From Rubrivivax sp. (GTDB lineage: Bacteria > Pseudomonadota > Gammaproteobacteria > Burkholderiales > Burkholderiaceae), in assembly GCA_016790225.1 (NCBI GenBank), contig JAEUOZ010000013.1, positions 1 through 64,000 on the forward strand: DNA of 64,000 bases, given 5' to 3'. The position numbers were made by a program, and so were the translations under genes. Below are positions 43,844 to 52,748 of this stretch, in pieces. Within the stretch, counting starts at the first letter, position 1; each line of letters opens with the position of its first letter. A model generated the notes under the pieces. That model saw nothing but the letters and a program-made list of their open reading frames with translations, was not told where the DNA came from and searched no databases.

Positions 43844-44574
43844 AGCACAAGGTCTCCGTGATCACCGGCGCAGCCCAGGGCATCGGCCTGGCGACGGCGC
43901 TGAAGTTTGCCGAGGAAGGCGCCAGCGTCGTCGTCTGCGACATGAAGCCCGAGGGCGTGGACGCTGCCGTGGCGATGGTTCGCGCCCGCGGCGCACAGGC
44001 CCTGGGCTTTGCGCTCAACGTGAGCGACCGTGCGGCGCTGGACCTGATGGCCGCGCAGGTCAAGGAGCGTTTTGCCAGCATCGACGTGCTGGTCAACAAC
44101 GCGGGCATCACCCGCGACGCGCGGCTGCAGAAGATGACGCTGGAGCAGTTCGACAGCGTCATCGAGGTCAACCTGCGCGGCGTGTTCCACGCCACGCAGG
44201 CCGTGCTGCCGGCGATGCTGGAGCAGCAATCCGGCGTGATCCTCAATGCCTCCAGCGTGGTGGGGATCTATGGCAACTTCGGTCAGACCAACTACGCGGC
44301 CAGCAAGTTCGGCGTGATCGGCTTCACCAAGACCTGGAGCCGCGAGCTCGGGCCCAAGGGCATCCGCGTCAACGCCGTCGCACCCGGGTTCGTCGAGACG
44401 CCGATCCTGGCCACCATTCCGGACAAGGTGATGCAGCAGATGCGCGAGCAGGTGCCCCTGCACCGCCTGGGCCGCCCGGAAGAGATCGCCAACGTCTACG
44501 CCTTTCTGGCCAGCGACGAAGCCAGCTACATCAACGGCGCGGTGATCGAGGTCTCCGGCGGCATGACGGTCTGA
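43834..44574 (+). CDS. FabG-like SDR oxidoreductase
   Basis: A 246-residue classical [11 protein letters not shown] (residues 12-19) binds NAD(P), [14 protein letters not shown] near 88 and the catalytic set [19 protein letters not shown] near 137-156 follow. SGGMTV at the end is typical of 3-oxoacyl-ACP reductase relatives. It lacks the surrounding fab genes, so it may be a fatty acid or polyhydroxyalkanoate-type reductase or a paralogue with another substrate. It overlaps the upstream esterase gene by ten bases. Confidence 0.85.
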   Translation: MRLKHKVSVITGAAQGIGLATALKFAEEGASVVVCDMKPEGVDAAVAMVRARGAQALGFALNVSDRAALDLMAAQVKERFASIDVLVNNAGITRDARLQKMTLEQFDSVIEVNLRGVFHATQAVLPAMLEQQSGVILNASSVVGIYGNFGQTNYAASKFGVIGFTKTWSRELGPKGIRVNAVAPGFVETPILATIPDKVMQQMREQVPLHRLGRPEEIANVYAFLASDEASYINGAVIEVSGGMTV

Positions 44575-44665
44575 TACAGACTCGCGCGGCCAGCGCCACA
44601 CGCGGTTAGGGATGAGCGCGGCTTGCGGCCGCCGCCGCGCGCCGCAGCGGTGACAATCCGCGCCG

Positions 44666-46741
44666 ATGTATGCCCTGTTCGAAGATGCCGGCAAGTTTCT
44701 CGCCGGGCGCGTGATGACCGAAGCCGAGTCTTCGCTCCAGCTGGAGCTGGATTCGGGCAAGCGCGTCAAGGTGAAGGCTGCCCATGTCCTGCTGCGCTTC
44801 GAGAAGCCCGCGCCGGCTGAATTGATCGCGGCCGGGCAACGCCTGGCCAACGAGATCGATCTGGATCTGGCCTGGGAGTTTGCGCCTGAGGGCGATTTCG
44901 GCTTTGCCGACCTGGCGCGCGACTATTTCGAGGCCTCGGCCGGGCTGGACAAGCAGGCCGCCGCGCTGTTTCGCCTGTTCGAGGCGCCGCACTACTTCCG
45001 CCGGGTCGGCAAGGGCGTCTTCAAGAAGGCGCCGGAAGAGACCGTGAAGGCCGCGCTGCTGGGCATCGAGCGCAAGAAGCAGCAGGCGGCGCAGATCGAG
45101 GCCTGGGCCGCGGAACTGGTCGCCGGCCAGTGCCCGCCGCCGGTGCGAGAGCAGCTCTACCGCATCCTCTTCAAGCCGGACAAGAACGGCCCCGAATACA
45201 AGGCCGTGGTCGAAGCCGCCCGGCAGTCGCAGCGCGCGCCGCTGGATCTGCTGATGGGCGCGGGCGCCATCGACAGCGCCTACCAGTTCCACTGGCGGCG
45301 CTTCCTGTTCGAGCAGTTTCCCAAGGGCACGGGCTTCCCGGCGCTGCCGGTTCCACCGATCGCCGGCGGGCCGTTGCCGCTGGCAAACGTGCAGGCCTTC
45401 TCCATCGACGACTCCCACACCACCGAGATCGACGACGCGCTCTCGGTGCAGGGCCTGGGCAGCGGCACAGTGACGATGGGCATCCACATCGCGGCGCCGG
45501 CGCTGGCCATCGCGCCCGGTTCGGCCGTGGATGCGGTGGCGCGCGAGCGGCTGTCCACGGTCTACATGCCGGGCTGGAAGCTCACGATGCTGCCGGACGA
45601 CATCGTGCAGGCCTACACGCTGACCGAAGGCCGCCCCTGCGCGGCCGTGAGCCTGTATGTGACGCTGGACGAGGCCACGCTGGAGATCCGCTCTCGCGAG
45701 ACGCGCCTGGAGCAGGTGCCCATCGCCGCGAACCTGCGGCACGACCGGCTGGACAGCGTCGTCACTGAAGACTCGCTCACCGGTGCCGCCGCGGCCGATT
45801 ACGCCTTTGCGCCTGAGCTGGCGTTCTGCTTCCGGCTGGCGCGGCACCTGAAGGCGCAGCGCGAGCAGGTGCGCGGCAAGCCCGAGACCTTCAACCGGCC
45901 GGACTACAACTTCCGGCTGGACGGTGGCGGCGGCGAACCCGATGGCAGCGAGACGGTGCTCATCAGCACGCGCCAGCGGGGCGCGCCGCTGGACCTGATC
46001 GTCGCCGAGGCAATGATCCTGGCCAACAGCAGCTGGGGCGCGTGGCTGGCGGAGCTGGGCGTGCCCGGCATCTACCGCAGCCAGGCCAGCCTCGCGCCGG
46101 GCATCAAGGTGCGCATGGGCACAAAGCCGGCGCCGCATGCCGGCATGGGCGTGGCGAGTTACGCGTGGTCGACCTCGCCGCTGCGCCGCTACGTTGACCT
46201 GGTGAACCAGTGGCAGATCATCGCCTGCGCCCGCCATGGTCGCACCGCTGCTCTGGCAGCCGCCTTCAAGCCGCGTGACGCCACGCTGCTGGCGATCGTC
46301 TCCAACTTCGACGCCGCCTACACGGCCTACAACGGCTACCAGAATGCGATCGAGCGTTTCTGGACGCTGCGCTGGCTGCAGCAGAACGAGGTCCAGGAAC
46401 TCGAAGCCTCGGTCATGAAGGACGGTCTGGTGCGCGCCGAGACGCTGCCGCTGGTGTTCCGCGTGCCGGGCTGCGAAGGGCTGCCGCGCGGCACGCGGGT
46501 GCGCGCCCGCATCGGCGGCTTCGACCTGCTGACGCTGGATGTCTTCACCTCGCTGGCGGCGCGCCTCGATGCGGCGCCGCCGCTGACGCCGGAAGCCGCC
46601 GACGAGGAAGACGATGCGTCGGAAGCGGCGGCACCGTTGACGCTGGCCATCGAAGTCGACGAATCCGGCCCCGAGCCGGCGGCGACCGATGCGGCGGGTG
46701 GCGCCTCACCGGTGGCGGCCACGGCCGCACTGGGCGGCTGA
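44666..46741 (+). CDS. RNase II/R family exoribonuclease
   Basis: A 691-residue 3'-5' exoribonuclease with an RNB catalytic domain. The active-site loop AFSIDDSHTTEIDDALS near residue 245-261 supplies the cluster of Asp residues that bind magnesium. MPGWKLTMLPDDI and the C-terminal SYAWSTSPLRRYVDLVNQWQ block (near 490) are typical RNB features. The S1-like tail (about 590-640) is short, followed by an acidic, Ala-rich extension of about 50 residues. It lacks the long basic N- and C-termini of RNase R. It would degrade mRNA in the cytoplasm. Confidence 0.92.
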   Translation: MYALFEDAGKFLAGRVMTEAESSLQLELDSGKRVKVKAAHVLLRFEKPAPAELIAAGQRLANEIDLDLAWEFAPEGDFGFADLARDYFEASAGLDKQAAALFRLFEAPHYFRRVGKGVFKKAPEETVKAALLGIERKKQQAAQIEAWAAELVAGQCPPPVREQLYRILFKPDKNGPEYKAVVEAARQSQRAPLDLLMGAGAIDSAYQFHWRRFLFEQFPKGTGFPALPVPPIAGGPLPLANVQAFSIDDSHTTEIDDALSVQGLGSGTVTMGIHIAAPALAIAPGSAVDAVARERLSTVYMPGWKLTMLPDDIVQAYTLTEGRPCAAVSLYVTLDEATLEIRSRETRLEQVPIAANLRHDRLDSVVTEDSLTGAAAADYAFAPELAFCFRLARHLKAQREQVRGKPETFNRPDYNFRLDGGGGEPDGSETVLISTRQRGAPLDLIVAEAMILANSSWGAWLAELGVPGIYRSQASLAPGIKVRMGTKPAPHAGMGVASYAWSTSPLRRYVDLVNQWQIIACARHGRTAALAAAFKPRDATLLAIVSNFDAAYTAYNGYQNAIERFWTLRWLQQNEVQELEASVMKDGLVRAETLPLVFRVPGCEGLPRGTRVRARIGGFDLLTLDVFTSLAARLDAAPPLTPEAADEEDDASEAAAPLTLAIEVDESGPEPAATDAAGGASPVAATAALGG

Positions 46742-46807
46742 GGCAGGCCAGGCCGCGCGGCTGAGCCAGCAGACCTCTACAGCAGGAGCACGGCGCGGAA
46801 GCGGATC

Positions 46808-47671
46808 ATGGCGGGCTGGCTGAGCAGGATCACCACGTTGCAGTGGGCCTTGGGCATTTCGGTGGCGCTCCATGCGGGGCTGATGACGTTTCGCTTCGTC
46901 GATCCGCAAGCCTTCAACCGCACCTTTGCCGATACGCCACTCGAGGTCATCCTGGTCAACGCGCGCTCGACCGAGGCGCCAACCCAGGCCCAGGCCATCG
47001 CCCAGGCGACGCTGGCCGGCGGCGGCGATGCGCTCAGCGGCCGCGCCACCTCGCCGCTGCCGCCGGCCGTCAACTTCGAGAGCGGTGACGCGATCGAGGA
47101 AGCCCGGCGCCGCATCGAGCAGATGCAGCGGGAACAGCAGCAGTTGCTGACCAGCATCCGGCGCGAGCTGGCGCTGCTGCCGCCGCCCGACCCGCGGCGT
47201 GAAGAATCGGGCGATCCGCACGAGCGCGAGATCCAGGAGCGTCGGCGTCAGCTGCTGCGCGTGCTGGCCGAGATCGAGAAGCGCATCAACGAAGAGAATG
47301 CGCGCCCCAAGAAGCGCTACATCTCGCCGGCCACGCGCGAGGCGGTTTATGCCATCTACTACGACGCGCTGCGCCGGCGCATCGAAGACCGCGGCACGCG
47401 CGACTTCCCCGAGGTCAACGGCCGCAAGCTCTATGGCGAGCTGACCATGAATGTGACGGTGGCTGCCGACGGCAAGGTGGTGGAGGCCGAGGTGGTGCGC
47501 AGTTCGGGCTCTCGCCAGCTGGACGCGCGCGCCGTCGCCATCGTCTACGCGGCAGCGCCCTACGGCCCGTTCACCGAGGCGATGCGGACACAGGCCGACC
47601 AGATCGTCGTCACCTCGCGCTTCCGCTTCACGCGCGAGGACGCGCTGGCCACCACCCTGACGGCCAATTGA
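46808..47671 (+). CDS. TonB-like energy transducer protein
   Basis: A 287-residue protein with a single N-terminal membrane helix (about residues 10-27). A Gln/Arg/Glu-rich region likely to form a coiled coil follows (EEARRRIEQMQREQQQLL, 95-150). The C-terminal domain carries the TonB motif pattern YPE/FPEVNGRKLYGELTMNVTVAADGKV (195-230). It would span the periplasm and energise outer-membrane receptors, but no ExbB/ExbD or receptor gene is near. The usual Pro-rich spacer is replaced by the charged helix, so a different role is possible. Confidence 0.82.
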   Translation: MAGWLSRITTLQWALGISVALHAGLMTFRFVDPQAFNRTFADTPLEVILVNARSTEAPTQAQAIAQATLAGGGDALSGRATSPLPPAVNFESGDAIEEARRRIEQMQREQQQLLTSIRRELALLPPPDPRREESGDPHEREIQERRRQLLRVLAEIEKRINEENARPKKRYISPATREAVYAIYYDALRRRIEDRGTRDFPEVNGRKLYGELTMNVTVAADGKVVEAEVVRSSGSRQLDARAVAIVYAAAPYGPFTEAMRTQADQIVVTSRFRFTREDALATTLTAN

Positions 47672-47685
47672 AGGCCCTGACTGCC

Positions 47686-48564
47686 ATGCTGGCCGATGCG
47701 GATCGCTACTTCGTGCTGGGCAACCCGGTTGCCCACAGCCAGTCGCCCTTCATCCACCAGGCCTTTGCGCAGCAGACGGGCCAGCGGCTGATCTACGACC
47801 GCCGCTGGTGCCCGATGGATGGCTTCGAGGCGGCGGTGCGTGCGCTGGCGGGAGACACCGAAGGCGGCCGCGTGCGCGGCTGCAATGTCACCGTGCCGTT
47901 CAAGTTCGAGGTGCCCGCGCTGGCCCGCGTGCTCACCCCGCGCGCTGCGCTGGCGCAGGCGGCCAATGTGCTGCGCTTCGATGCCGACGGCTGGCTGGCC
48001 GACAACACCGATGGCATCGGGCTGATGCGCGATCTGCAGCAGCACGAAGGGCTGGATCTGCGGGGGCGCGAGGTGCTGGTGATCGGCGCCGGCGGCGCGG
48101 CGGCCGGTGTGCTGGGCGCTCTGCTGGAGTGCAGCCCGGCGCGGGTCCATGTCGCCAACCGCAGCCCGGCGCGCGCCGAAGCGCTGGTCGCCCGACACGC
48201 GACCCTGGCCCAGGCCCATTCGGTGGCCCTGACCGCCGGCGCGCTGGATGCGCTGTCTTCCGGCGCGATCCCGGCCTTCGATCTGTGGATCAACGCCAGC
48301 GCCTCCAGCCTGGCCGGCGCGGCCTCTCCGGCGCCGGCTGTGGTGATGGCGCCGGGGGCGGTGGTCGTGGACCTGATGTACGGCGCGGCGGCTGAACCCT
48401 TCCTGGCCTGGGCCCGGACGCAGGGCGCTTCGCGGACGGTGGATGGCCTGGGCATGCTGGTGGAGCAGGCGGCCGAGGCCTTTTTCCTCTGGCGCGGCGT
48501 GCGGCCGCAGACAGCGCCGGTGCTGGCCGCCCTGCGCGAGCGGCTGCGGGCGGCCACGCCATGA
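47686..48564 (+). CDS. aroE: Shikimate dehydrogenase
   Basis: A 292-residue enzyme reducing 3-dehydroshikimate to shikimate with NADPH. Start ATG at 47686 is preferred (AAGG 11 bases upstream); an in-frame TTG at 47668 would overlap the TonB-like stop but lacks a ribosome site. Motifs are FVLGNPVAHSQSPFIH (shikimate binding), GCNVTVPFKFE with the catalytic Lys, DNTDGIGLMRDL with the Asp, and VIGAGGAAAGVLGAL for NADP. Its stop overlaps the ATG of a 30-codon frame leading to mtgA. Confidence 0.94.
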   Translation: MLADADRYFVLGNPVAHSQSPFIHQAFAQQTGQRLIYDRRWCPMDGFEAAVRALAGDTEGGRVRGCNVTVPFKFEVPALARVLTPRAALAQAANVLRFDADGWLADNTDGIGLMRDLQQHEGLDLRGREVLVIGAGGAAAGVLGALLECSPARVHVANRSPARAEALVARHATLAQAHSVALTAGALDALSSGAIPAFDLWINASASSLAGAASPAPAVVMAPGAVVVDLMYGAAAEPFLAWARTQGASRTVDGLGMLVEQAAEAFFLWRGVRPQTAPVLAALRERLRAATP

Positions 48565-48653
48565 GGCCTGCGGTGGCGGTGGCGGCGGCGGCGGTGGCGG
48601 CGGCGATGGCCAGACCTCCGGGCGACGCGGCGGCGGAGACCGCGCGGCCGTGA
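48561..48653 (+). CDS. Possible 30-residue coupling ORF between aroE and mtgA
   Basis: ATG at 48561 overlaps the aroE stop (ATGA), and the frame ends in a TGA at 48651-48653 that overlaps the mtgA GTG (GTGA). It runs through a GGC/GGT-rich tract and would encode an Ala/Val-rich peptide (MRPAVAVAAAAVAAAMARPP...). It has no recognisable domain. It may simply carry ribosomes from aroE to mtgA, or be an accident of the repetitive tract. Confidence 0.35.
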   Translation: MRPAVAVAAAAVAAAMARPPGDAAAETARP

Positions 48654-49399
48654 AGCCCGTGCTGAGCTTTCTGGCCCGTGCCGTGGCCCTGCTGCTGCTG
48701 AGCCTGATCGCGCTGCAGCTCTTCTTCGTGCTGCGCATCGCGATGATGCTGGTGATCGACCCGCAGTCCACGAGCTTTCAGCGCAGCGAAGCGCGGCGCA
48801 TCATCGGCGAGAAGAACGATCTGCCCTGGCGCCAGGCCTGGGTGCCTGCAGCGCGCATCTCCGATCACCTCAAGCGCGCCGTGATCGCCAGCGAGGACGG
48901 CAGCTTTGCCGAGCATGGCGGCGTGGATTGGGACTCGCTGGAAAAGGCCTGGGAGCGCAATCAGAAGGCCGAAGCCGCCGCCGAACGCCGGCAGGCACGC
49001 GCGCCCGCCAGCGCGCCCGCGGTGGAGGCCAAGGTCGTGGGCGGCTCGACGATCACGCAGCAGCTGGCCAAGAACCTGCTGCTCTCCGGCGAGCGCACGG
49101 TGTTGCGCAAGGCGCAGGAGTTCGTGCTCACGCTGGCGCTGGAGGGTCTCTTGAGCAAGGCCCGCATCCTGGAGATCTACCTGAACAGCGTGGAGTGGGG
49201 CGAAGGGGTGTTCGGCGCGCAAGCCGCGGCCCAGCACTACTTCCGCACCGATGCCGACAAGCTGAGTGCCTACCAGGCTGCACGCCTGGCGGTCATGCTG
49301 CCGGCGCCCAAGCGCTTCGAGAAGCGGCCGGGCTCCGCCTACCTGGCCGCGCGAAGTGCGACCGTGATGGCGCGCATGAATTCGGTCGCTCTGCCTTGA
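48650..49399 (+). CDS. mtgA: Monofunctional peptidoglycan transglycosylase
   Basis: A 249-residue membrane-anchored glycosyltransferase that polymerises lipid II into glycan strands. Start GTG at 48650 gives the usual short cytoplasmic tail followed by one membrane helix (about residues 8-30). GT51 motifs appear in order: AVIASEDGSFAEHGG with the catalytic Glu near residue 82, GGSTITQQLAKNLLL near 127, and a second Glu region KARILEIYLNSVEWG near 165. Codons upstream of the GTG remain in frame but are a GGC repeat tract. Confidence 0.94.
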   Translation: MKPVLSFLARAVALLLLSLIALQLFFVLRIAMMLVIDPQSTSFQRSEARRIIGEKNDLPWRQAWVPAARISDHLKRAVIASEDGSFAEHGGVDWDSLEKAWERNQKAEAAAERRQARAPASAPAVEAKVVGGSTITQQLAKNLLLSGERTVLRKAQEFVLTLALEGLLSKARILEIYLNSVEWGEGVFGAQAAAQHYFRTDADKLSAYQAARLAVMLPAPKRFEKRPGSAYLAARSATVMARMNSVALP

Positions 49400-49425
49400 G
49401 AATCAGTCTGCAAGGCACACGGAAC

Positions 49426-50025
49426 ATGAGCGCCGACGACACCCCTGATGAACTGGCCCAGGAAGCCGCCCGGCTGGTGGTGGACGAAGGCCTGGAATAC
49501 GGCCCGGCCAAGGCCAAGGCGGCCCGCAGCCTGGGGCTGCGCCGCGCGCGCTGGCCGAACAACGAAAGTGTCGAAGATGCCGTGCGCGAGCACCTGGCGC
49601 TCTTCTGTGGCGAGACCCAGCCTCAGGAACTGGCAGCGCTGCGCGAGGTCGCCCTGCAGTGGATGCAGCGGCTGGCCGCCTTCCATCCGCATCTGGCGGG
49701 CGCGGTCTGGCGCGGGACCGCCACGCGGCTGTCCGCCGTGCTGATCGATCTGTATTGCGACGATCCCAAGATGGCGCCTATCGAGCTGCTGAACCTGGGC
49801 ATTGCCGTCGATTTCGACGCGGCGCCGGACGGCAGCGATGAACCCGTGCCGGTGCTCAGCGTCAGCAGCCGATCTGCGGCGCTGGGCGAGACGGTGCCGG
49901 TGCACCTGTTCGTCCGGGATCGGGATGATCTGCGCGGCGCGCTCAAGCCCGATGCGCGCGGCCACAGCTGGCGCGGCGATCGCGAGGCCTTGCTGCGACG
50001 CATGGCGCAGGAGCTGCCGACATGA
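49426..50025 (+). CDS. Conserved protein of unknown function upstream of a thioredoxin
   Basis: A 199-residue, probably cytoplasmic protein with no signal or membrane segment. The start is ATG at 49426, after GGAAC. The N-terminal half is helical (DELAQEAARLVVDEGLEYGPAKAKAARSLG, then WPNNESVEDAVREHLALF). The second half contains VWRGTATRLSAVLIDLYCDDPKMAPIELLNLGIAVDFD. Similar proteins occur beside TlpA-like genes in other Betaproteobacteria, sometimes under unreliable ligase names. I see no Mur-ligase motif, so I assign no function. It overlaps the thioredoxin start by four bases. Confidence 0.75.
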   Translation: MSADDTPDELAQEAARLVVDEGLEYGPAKAKAARSLGLRRARWPNNESVEDAVREHLALFCGETQPQELAALREVALQWMQRLAAFHPHLAGAVWRGTATRLSAVLIDLYCDDPKMAPIELLNLGIAVDFDAAPDGSDEPVPVLSVSSRSAALGETVPVHLFVRDRDDLRGALKPDARGHSWRGDREALLRRMAQELPT

Positions 50026-50597
50026 ACCGGCGCGGCCTGGCGCTGGTTTCCGTCGCCACGCTGGCAGCGGCCGCAGGCGGTGTCTGGCGCTGGCGGCAGG
50101 AGGCCGCCCAGGGTGAGCTGGCGTCTGTACCGGAGTCCGCGCCGGGGGCGGATGCGGGTGTTCGTGCGTCGGCAGCCTTCAGTCTCTGGGATCAGCAGGT
50201 GGAGCGCCTCGACGGCAGCACGCTCGCGCTGTCCAGCCTGCGTGGCCGGCGCCTGCTGGTCAATTTCTGGGCCACCTGGTGCCCGCCCTGCGTGCGCGAG
50301 ATGCCGCTCTTCGAACAGTTCCACCGCGAGCATGGCGGCGCCGCAAACGCGCGCGCTTGGCAGGTGCTGGGCCTGGCCATCGACCGGCGTGAGGCGGTGG
50401 CGGCCTTCCTGCAGCGTCAACCGGTGTCCTATCCGATCGGCCTGGCGGGCCTGGACGGCACGCAATGGAGCCGCGAGCTGGGCAACGACAAGGGCGGGCT
50501 GCCCTTCACGGTGGCCTTTGACGCCCAGGGGCGCGTGCTGCAGCGCAAGCTGGGAGAAATCTCAGAAATGGAACTCAAGGCATGGGCTGCCTTGTAG
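50022..50597 (+). CDS. TlpA-like membrane-anchored thioredoxin
   Basis: A 191-residue thiol-disulfide protein. The N-terminal hydrophobic stretch (residues 5-22) anchors or exports it. The active site is in LVNFWATWCPPCVREMP near residue 80, a WCxxC thioredoxin motif, followed by VLGLAIDRREAV and GGLPFTVAFD with the cis-Pro. It would reduce disulfides in the periplasm, for example in cytochrome c maturation or envelope proteins. It is coupled to the upstream unknown gene (ATGA). Confidence 0.9.
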   Translation: MNRRGLALVSVATLAAAAGGVWRWRQEAAQGELASVPESAPGADAGVRASAAFSLWDQQVERLDGSTLALSSLRGRRLLVNFWATWCPPCVREMPLFEQFHREHGGAANARAWQVLGLAIDRREAVAAFLQRQPVSYPIGLAGLDGTQWSRELGNDKGGLPFTVAFDAQGRVLQRKLGEISEMELKAWAAL

Positions 50598-50642
50598 ATC
50601 GCTGCCACGGCGCCTGCCGGCTGTCAATCGGTCCTTTTTGAT

Positions 50643-50819
50643 CCAACGTCATCGAATCTGTGCGGTTTTGCGCGAAACTCCGCGCTCCCTGAAGACAGCC
50701 AGATGACGGATGCCGGCGATCAGTACCGGCCCGGGCAGCGCCAAGCACACCAGGCCCGCCTGTCTTGTGCCGAGGTTGAGTGCTGTTAGGCGCTGTACTT
50801 TCTCATTCGATGACGTTGG
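50643..50819. repeat. 177 bp segment bounded by perfect 15 bp inverted repeats, upstream of accB
   Basis: CCAACGTCATCGAAT at 50643-50657 is matched exactly in inverse orientation at 50805-50819. The segment fills most of the 287 bp gap between the thioredoxin gene and accB. No ORF of note lies inside and no target duplication flanks it. It may be a small non-autonomous element, or paired regulator sites in the accBC promoter. Confidence 0.6.
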
Positions 50820-50884
50820 GCGCGTGAAGACGCCTTGCCGCCGGAGCTCTGGCTTCGCGCGGCCACACAGAGGACGGAGCTCGC

Positions 50885-51355
50885 ATGGATCTGCGCAAAC
50901 TGAAAACTCTGATCGATCTGGTATCGGAGTCGAACATCTCCGAGCTGGAGATCACCGAAGCCGAAGGCAAGGTGCGCATCGTGAAGGCCAGTCCGGCCAC
51001 CGTGATGCCCCATGCGGGCATGACGATCATGCAGGCCAGCGCCCCGACGAGCATGGCCCCCCTGCAGGCCGCCACCATGCCGGCGGCTGCTCCGCTGGCA
51101 GCAGAACCGGCCGCGCCGGAGGTCAAGACCATCAAGTCGCCGATGGTCGGTACCTTCTATCGCTCGGCCAGCCCCGGCGCCAAGTCGTTTGTCGATGTCG
51201 GCACCGAGGTCAAGGCCGGCCAGCCGGTGTGCATCATCGAAGCGATGAAGATCATGAACGAGATCGAGGCCGATCTCGATGGCCGCATCCTCAAGATCCT
51301 CTGCGAAAACGGTCAGGCCGTCGAGTTTGGCCAGCCCTTGTTCATCGTCGAGTAA
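50885..51355 (+). CDS. accB: Biotin carboxyl carrier protein of acetyl-CoA carboxylase
   Basis: A 156-residue carrier subunit. The N-terminal helix (LRKLKTLIDLVSESNISELEI) is followed by a Met/Ala/Pro-rich linker and the biotinyl domain. The acceptor Lys is in IIEAMKIMNEIEAD near residue 121. It shuttles carboxybiotin between the AccC and AccA/AccD active sites at the start of fatty-acid synthesis. accC follows 30 bp later. Upstream is an unusual inverted-repeat-bounded segment that may contain its promoter. Confidence 0.96.
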   Translation: MDLRKLKTLIDLVSESNISELEITEAEGKVRIVKASPATVMPHAGMTIMQASAPTSMAPLQAATMPAAAPLAAEPAAPEVKTIKSPMVGTFYRSASPGAKSFVDVGTEVKAGQPVCIIEAMKIMNEIEADLDGRILKILCENGQAVEFGQPLFIVE

Positions 51356-51385
51356 CGCCTGGTCGGCGATCGGGTTGCGCGCACC

Positions 51386-52735
51386 ATGTTCAAGAAGATT
51401 CTCATTGCCAACCGCGGAGAGATCGCGCTGCGGATCCAGCGCGCCTGCCGCGAGATGGGCATCCAGTCGGTGGTGGTCTATTCCGAGGCGGACCGGGAGG
51501 CGAAGTACGTCAAGCTTGCCGACGAGGCGGTCTGCATCGGGCCTGCGCCCAGCGCGCAGAGCTACCTGAACATGCCGGCCATCATCTCGACGGCCGAAGT
51601 CACGGATGCCGAGGCCATCCACCCTGGCTACGGCTTCCTCAGCGAAAACGCCGACTTTGCCGAGCGGGTGGAAAAGAGCGGCTTCACCTTCATCGGGCCC
51701 ACGCCGGAGTCGATCCGCATCATGGGAGACAAGGTCGCGGCCAAGCAGGCCATGATCAAGTCCGGCGTGCCCTGCGTTCCGGGCTCTGAAGGCGCTCTGC
51801 CGGACGACCCCAAGGAGATCGTGCGCATCGCACGCAGCATCGGCTACCCGGTCATCATCAAGGCGGCCGGCGGCGGGGGCGGCCGCGGCATGCGCGTCGT
51901 CCACACCGAGGCAGCCCTGACCCACGCGGTGCAGACCACCCGTGCCGAGGCCGGCGCGGCCTTCGGCAACCCGCTGGTCTACATGGAGAAGTACCTCGAG
52001 AACCCGAGGCACATCGAGATCCAGGTGCTGGCGGACACCCACCGCAATGCCGTCTGGCTGGGCGAGCGCGACTGCTCGATGCAGCGCCGGCACCAGAAGA
52101 TCATCGAGGAAGCGCCGGCTCCCGGCATCCCGCGCCGCGTGATCGAGCGCATCGGCGACCGCTGCGCCGCGGCCTGCAAGAAGATCGGCTATCGCGGCGC
52201 CGGCACCTTCGAGTTCCTCTTCGAGAACGGCGAGTTCTATTTCATCGAGATGAATACGCGGGTGCAGGTGGAGCATCCCGTGACGGAGCAGGTCACCGGC
52301 ATCGACATCGTGCAGATGCAGATCCGCGTGGCCAGTGGCGAGAAGCTGCCGTTTGCCCAGCGCAACATCCAGATGCGAGGCCATTCGATCGAGTGCCGCA
52401 TCAACGCCGAGCACCCCTACACCTATGTCCCCTCGCCCGGGCGCATCACGCTGTGGCACCCGCCCGGCGGGCCCGGCGTGCGCGTGGATTCGCACGCTTA
52501 CACCAACTACACCGTGCCCCCCAACTACGATTCGATGATCGGCAAGATCATCGTCCACGGCGACACGCGCGAACAGGCACTGGCGCGGATGCGCATCGCG
52601 CTGTCGGAAACCGTGGTCGAGGGCATCCAGACCAACATCCCGCTGCACCGCGAATTGATGGCCGACTCCTCCTTCATGGCCGGCGGCACCAGCATCCATT
52701 ACCTGGATGGCTGGATGGCGCGGCGCAAGCAGTAG
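51386..52735 (+). CDS. accC: Biotin carboxylase subunit of acetyl-CoA carboxylase
   Basis: A 449-residue ATP-grasp enzyme that carboxylates the biotin on AccB with bicarbonate and ATP. Motifs include [20 protein letters not shown] at the start, the glycine loop [13 protein letters not shown] near residue 160, [20 protein letters not shown] near 233 and the catalytic [17 protein letters not shown] near 288. Length matches the family. The prmA start is 13 bp downstream. Confidence 0.97.
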   Translation: MFKKILIANRGEIALRIQRACREMGIQSVVVYSEADREAKYVKLADEAVCIGPAPSAQSYLNMPAIISTAEVTDAEAIHPGYGFLSENADFAERVEKSGFTFIGPTPESIRIMGDKVAAKQAMIKSGVPCVPGSEGALPDDPKEIVRIARSIGYPVIIKAAGGGGGRGMRVVHTEAALTHAVQTTRAEAGAAFGNPLVYMEKYLENPRHIEIQVLADTHRNAVWLGERDCSMQRRHQKIIEEAPAPGIPRRVIERIGDRCAAACKKIGYRGAGTFEFLFENGEFYFIEMNTRVQVEHPVTEQVTGIDIVQMQIRVASGEKLPFAQRNIQMRGHSIECRINAEHPYTYVPSPGRITLWHPPGGPGVRVDSHAYTNYTVPPNYDSMIGKIIVHGDTREQALARMRIALSETVVEGIQTNIPLHRELMADSSFMAGGTSIHYLDGWMARRKQ

Positions 52736-52748
52736 CCCCCGGCGCGCC

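Noticed and set aside
50598..50642. Possible intrinsic terminator after the TlpA-like gene (TCCTTTTTG)
   Set aside because: The T-run is real, but the preceding sequence gives at best a three-base-pair stem.
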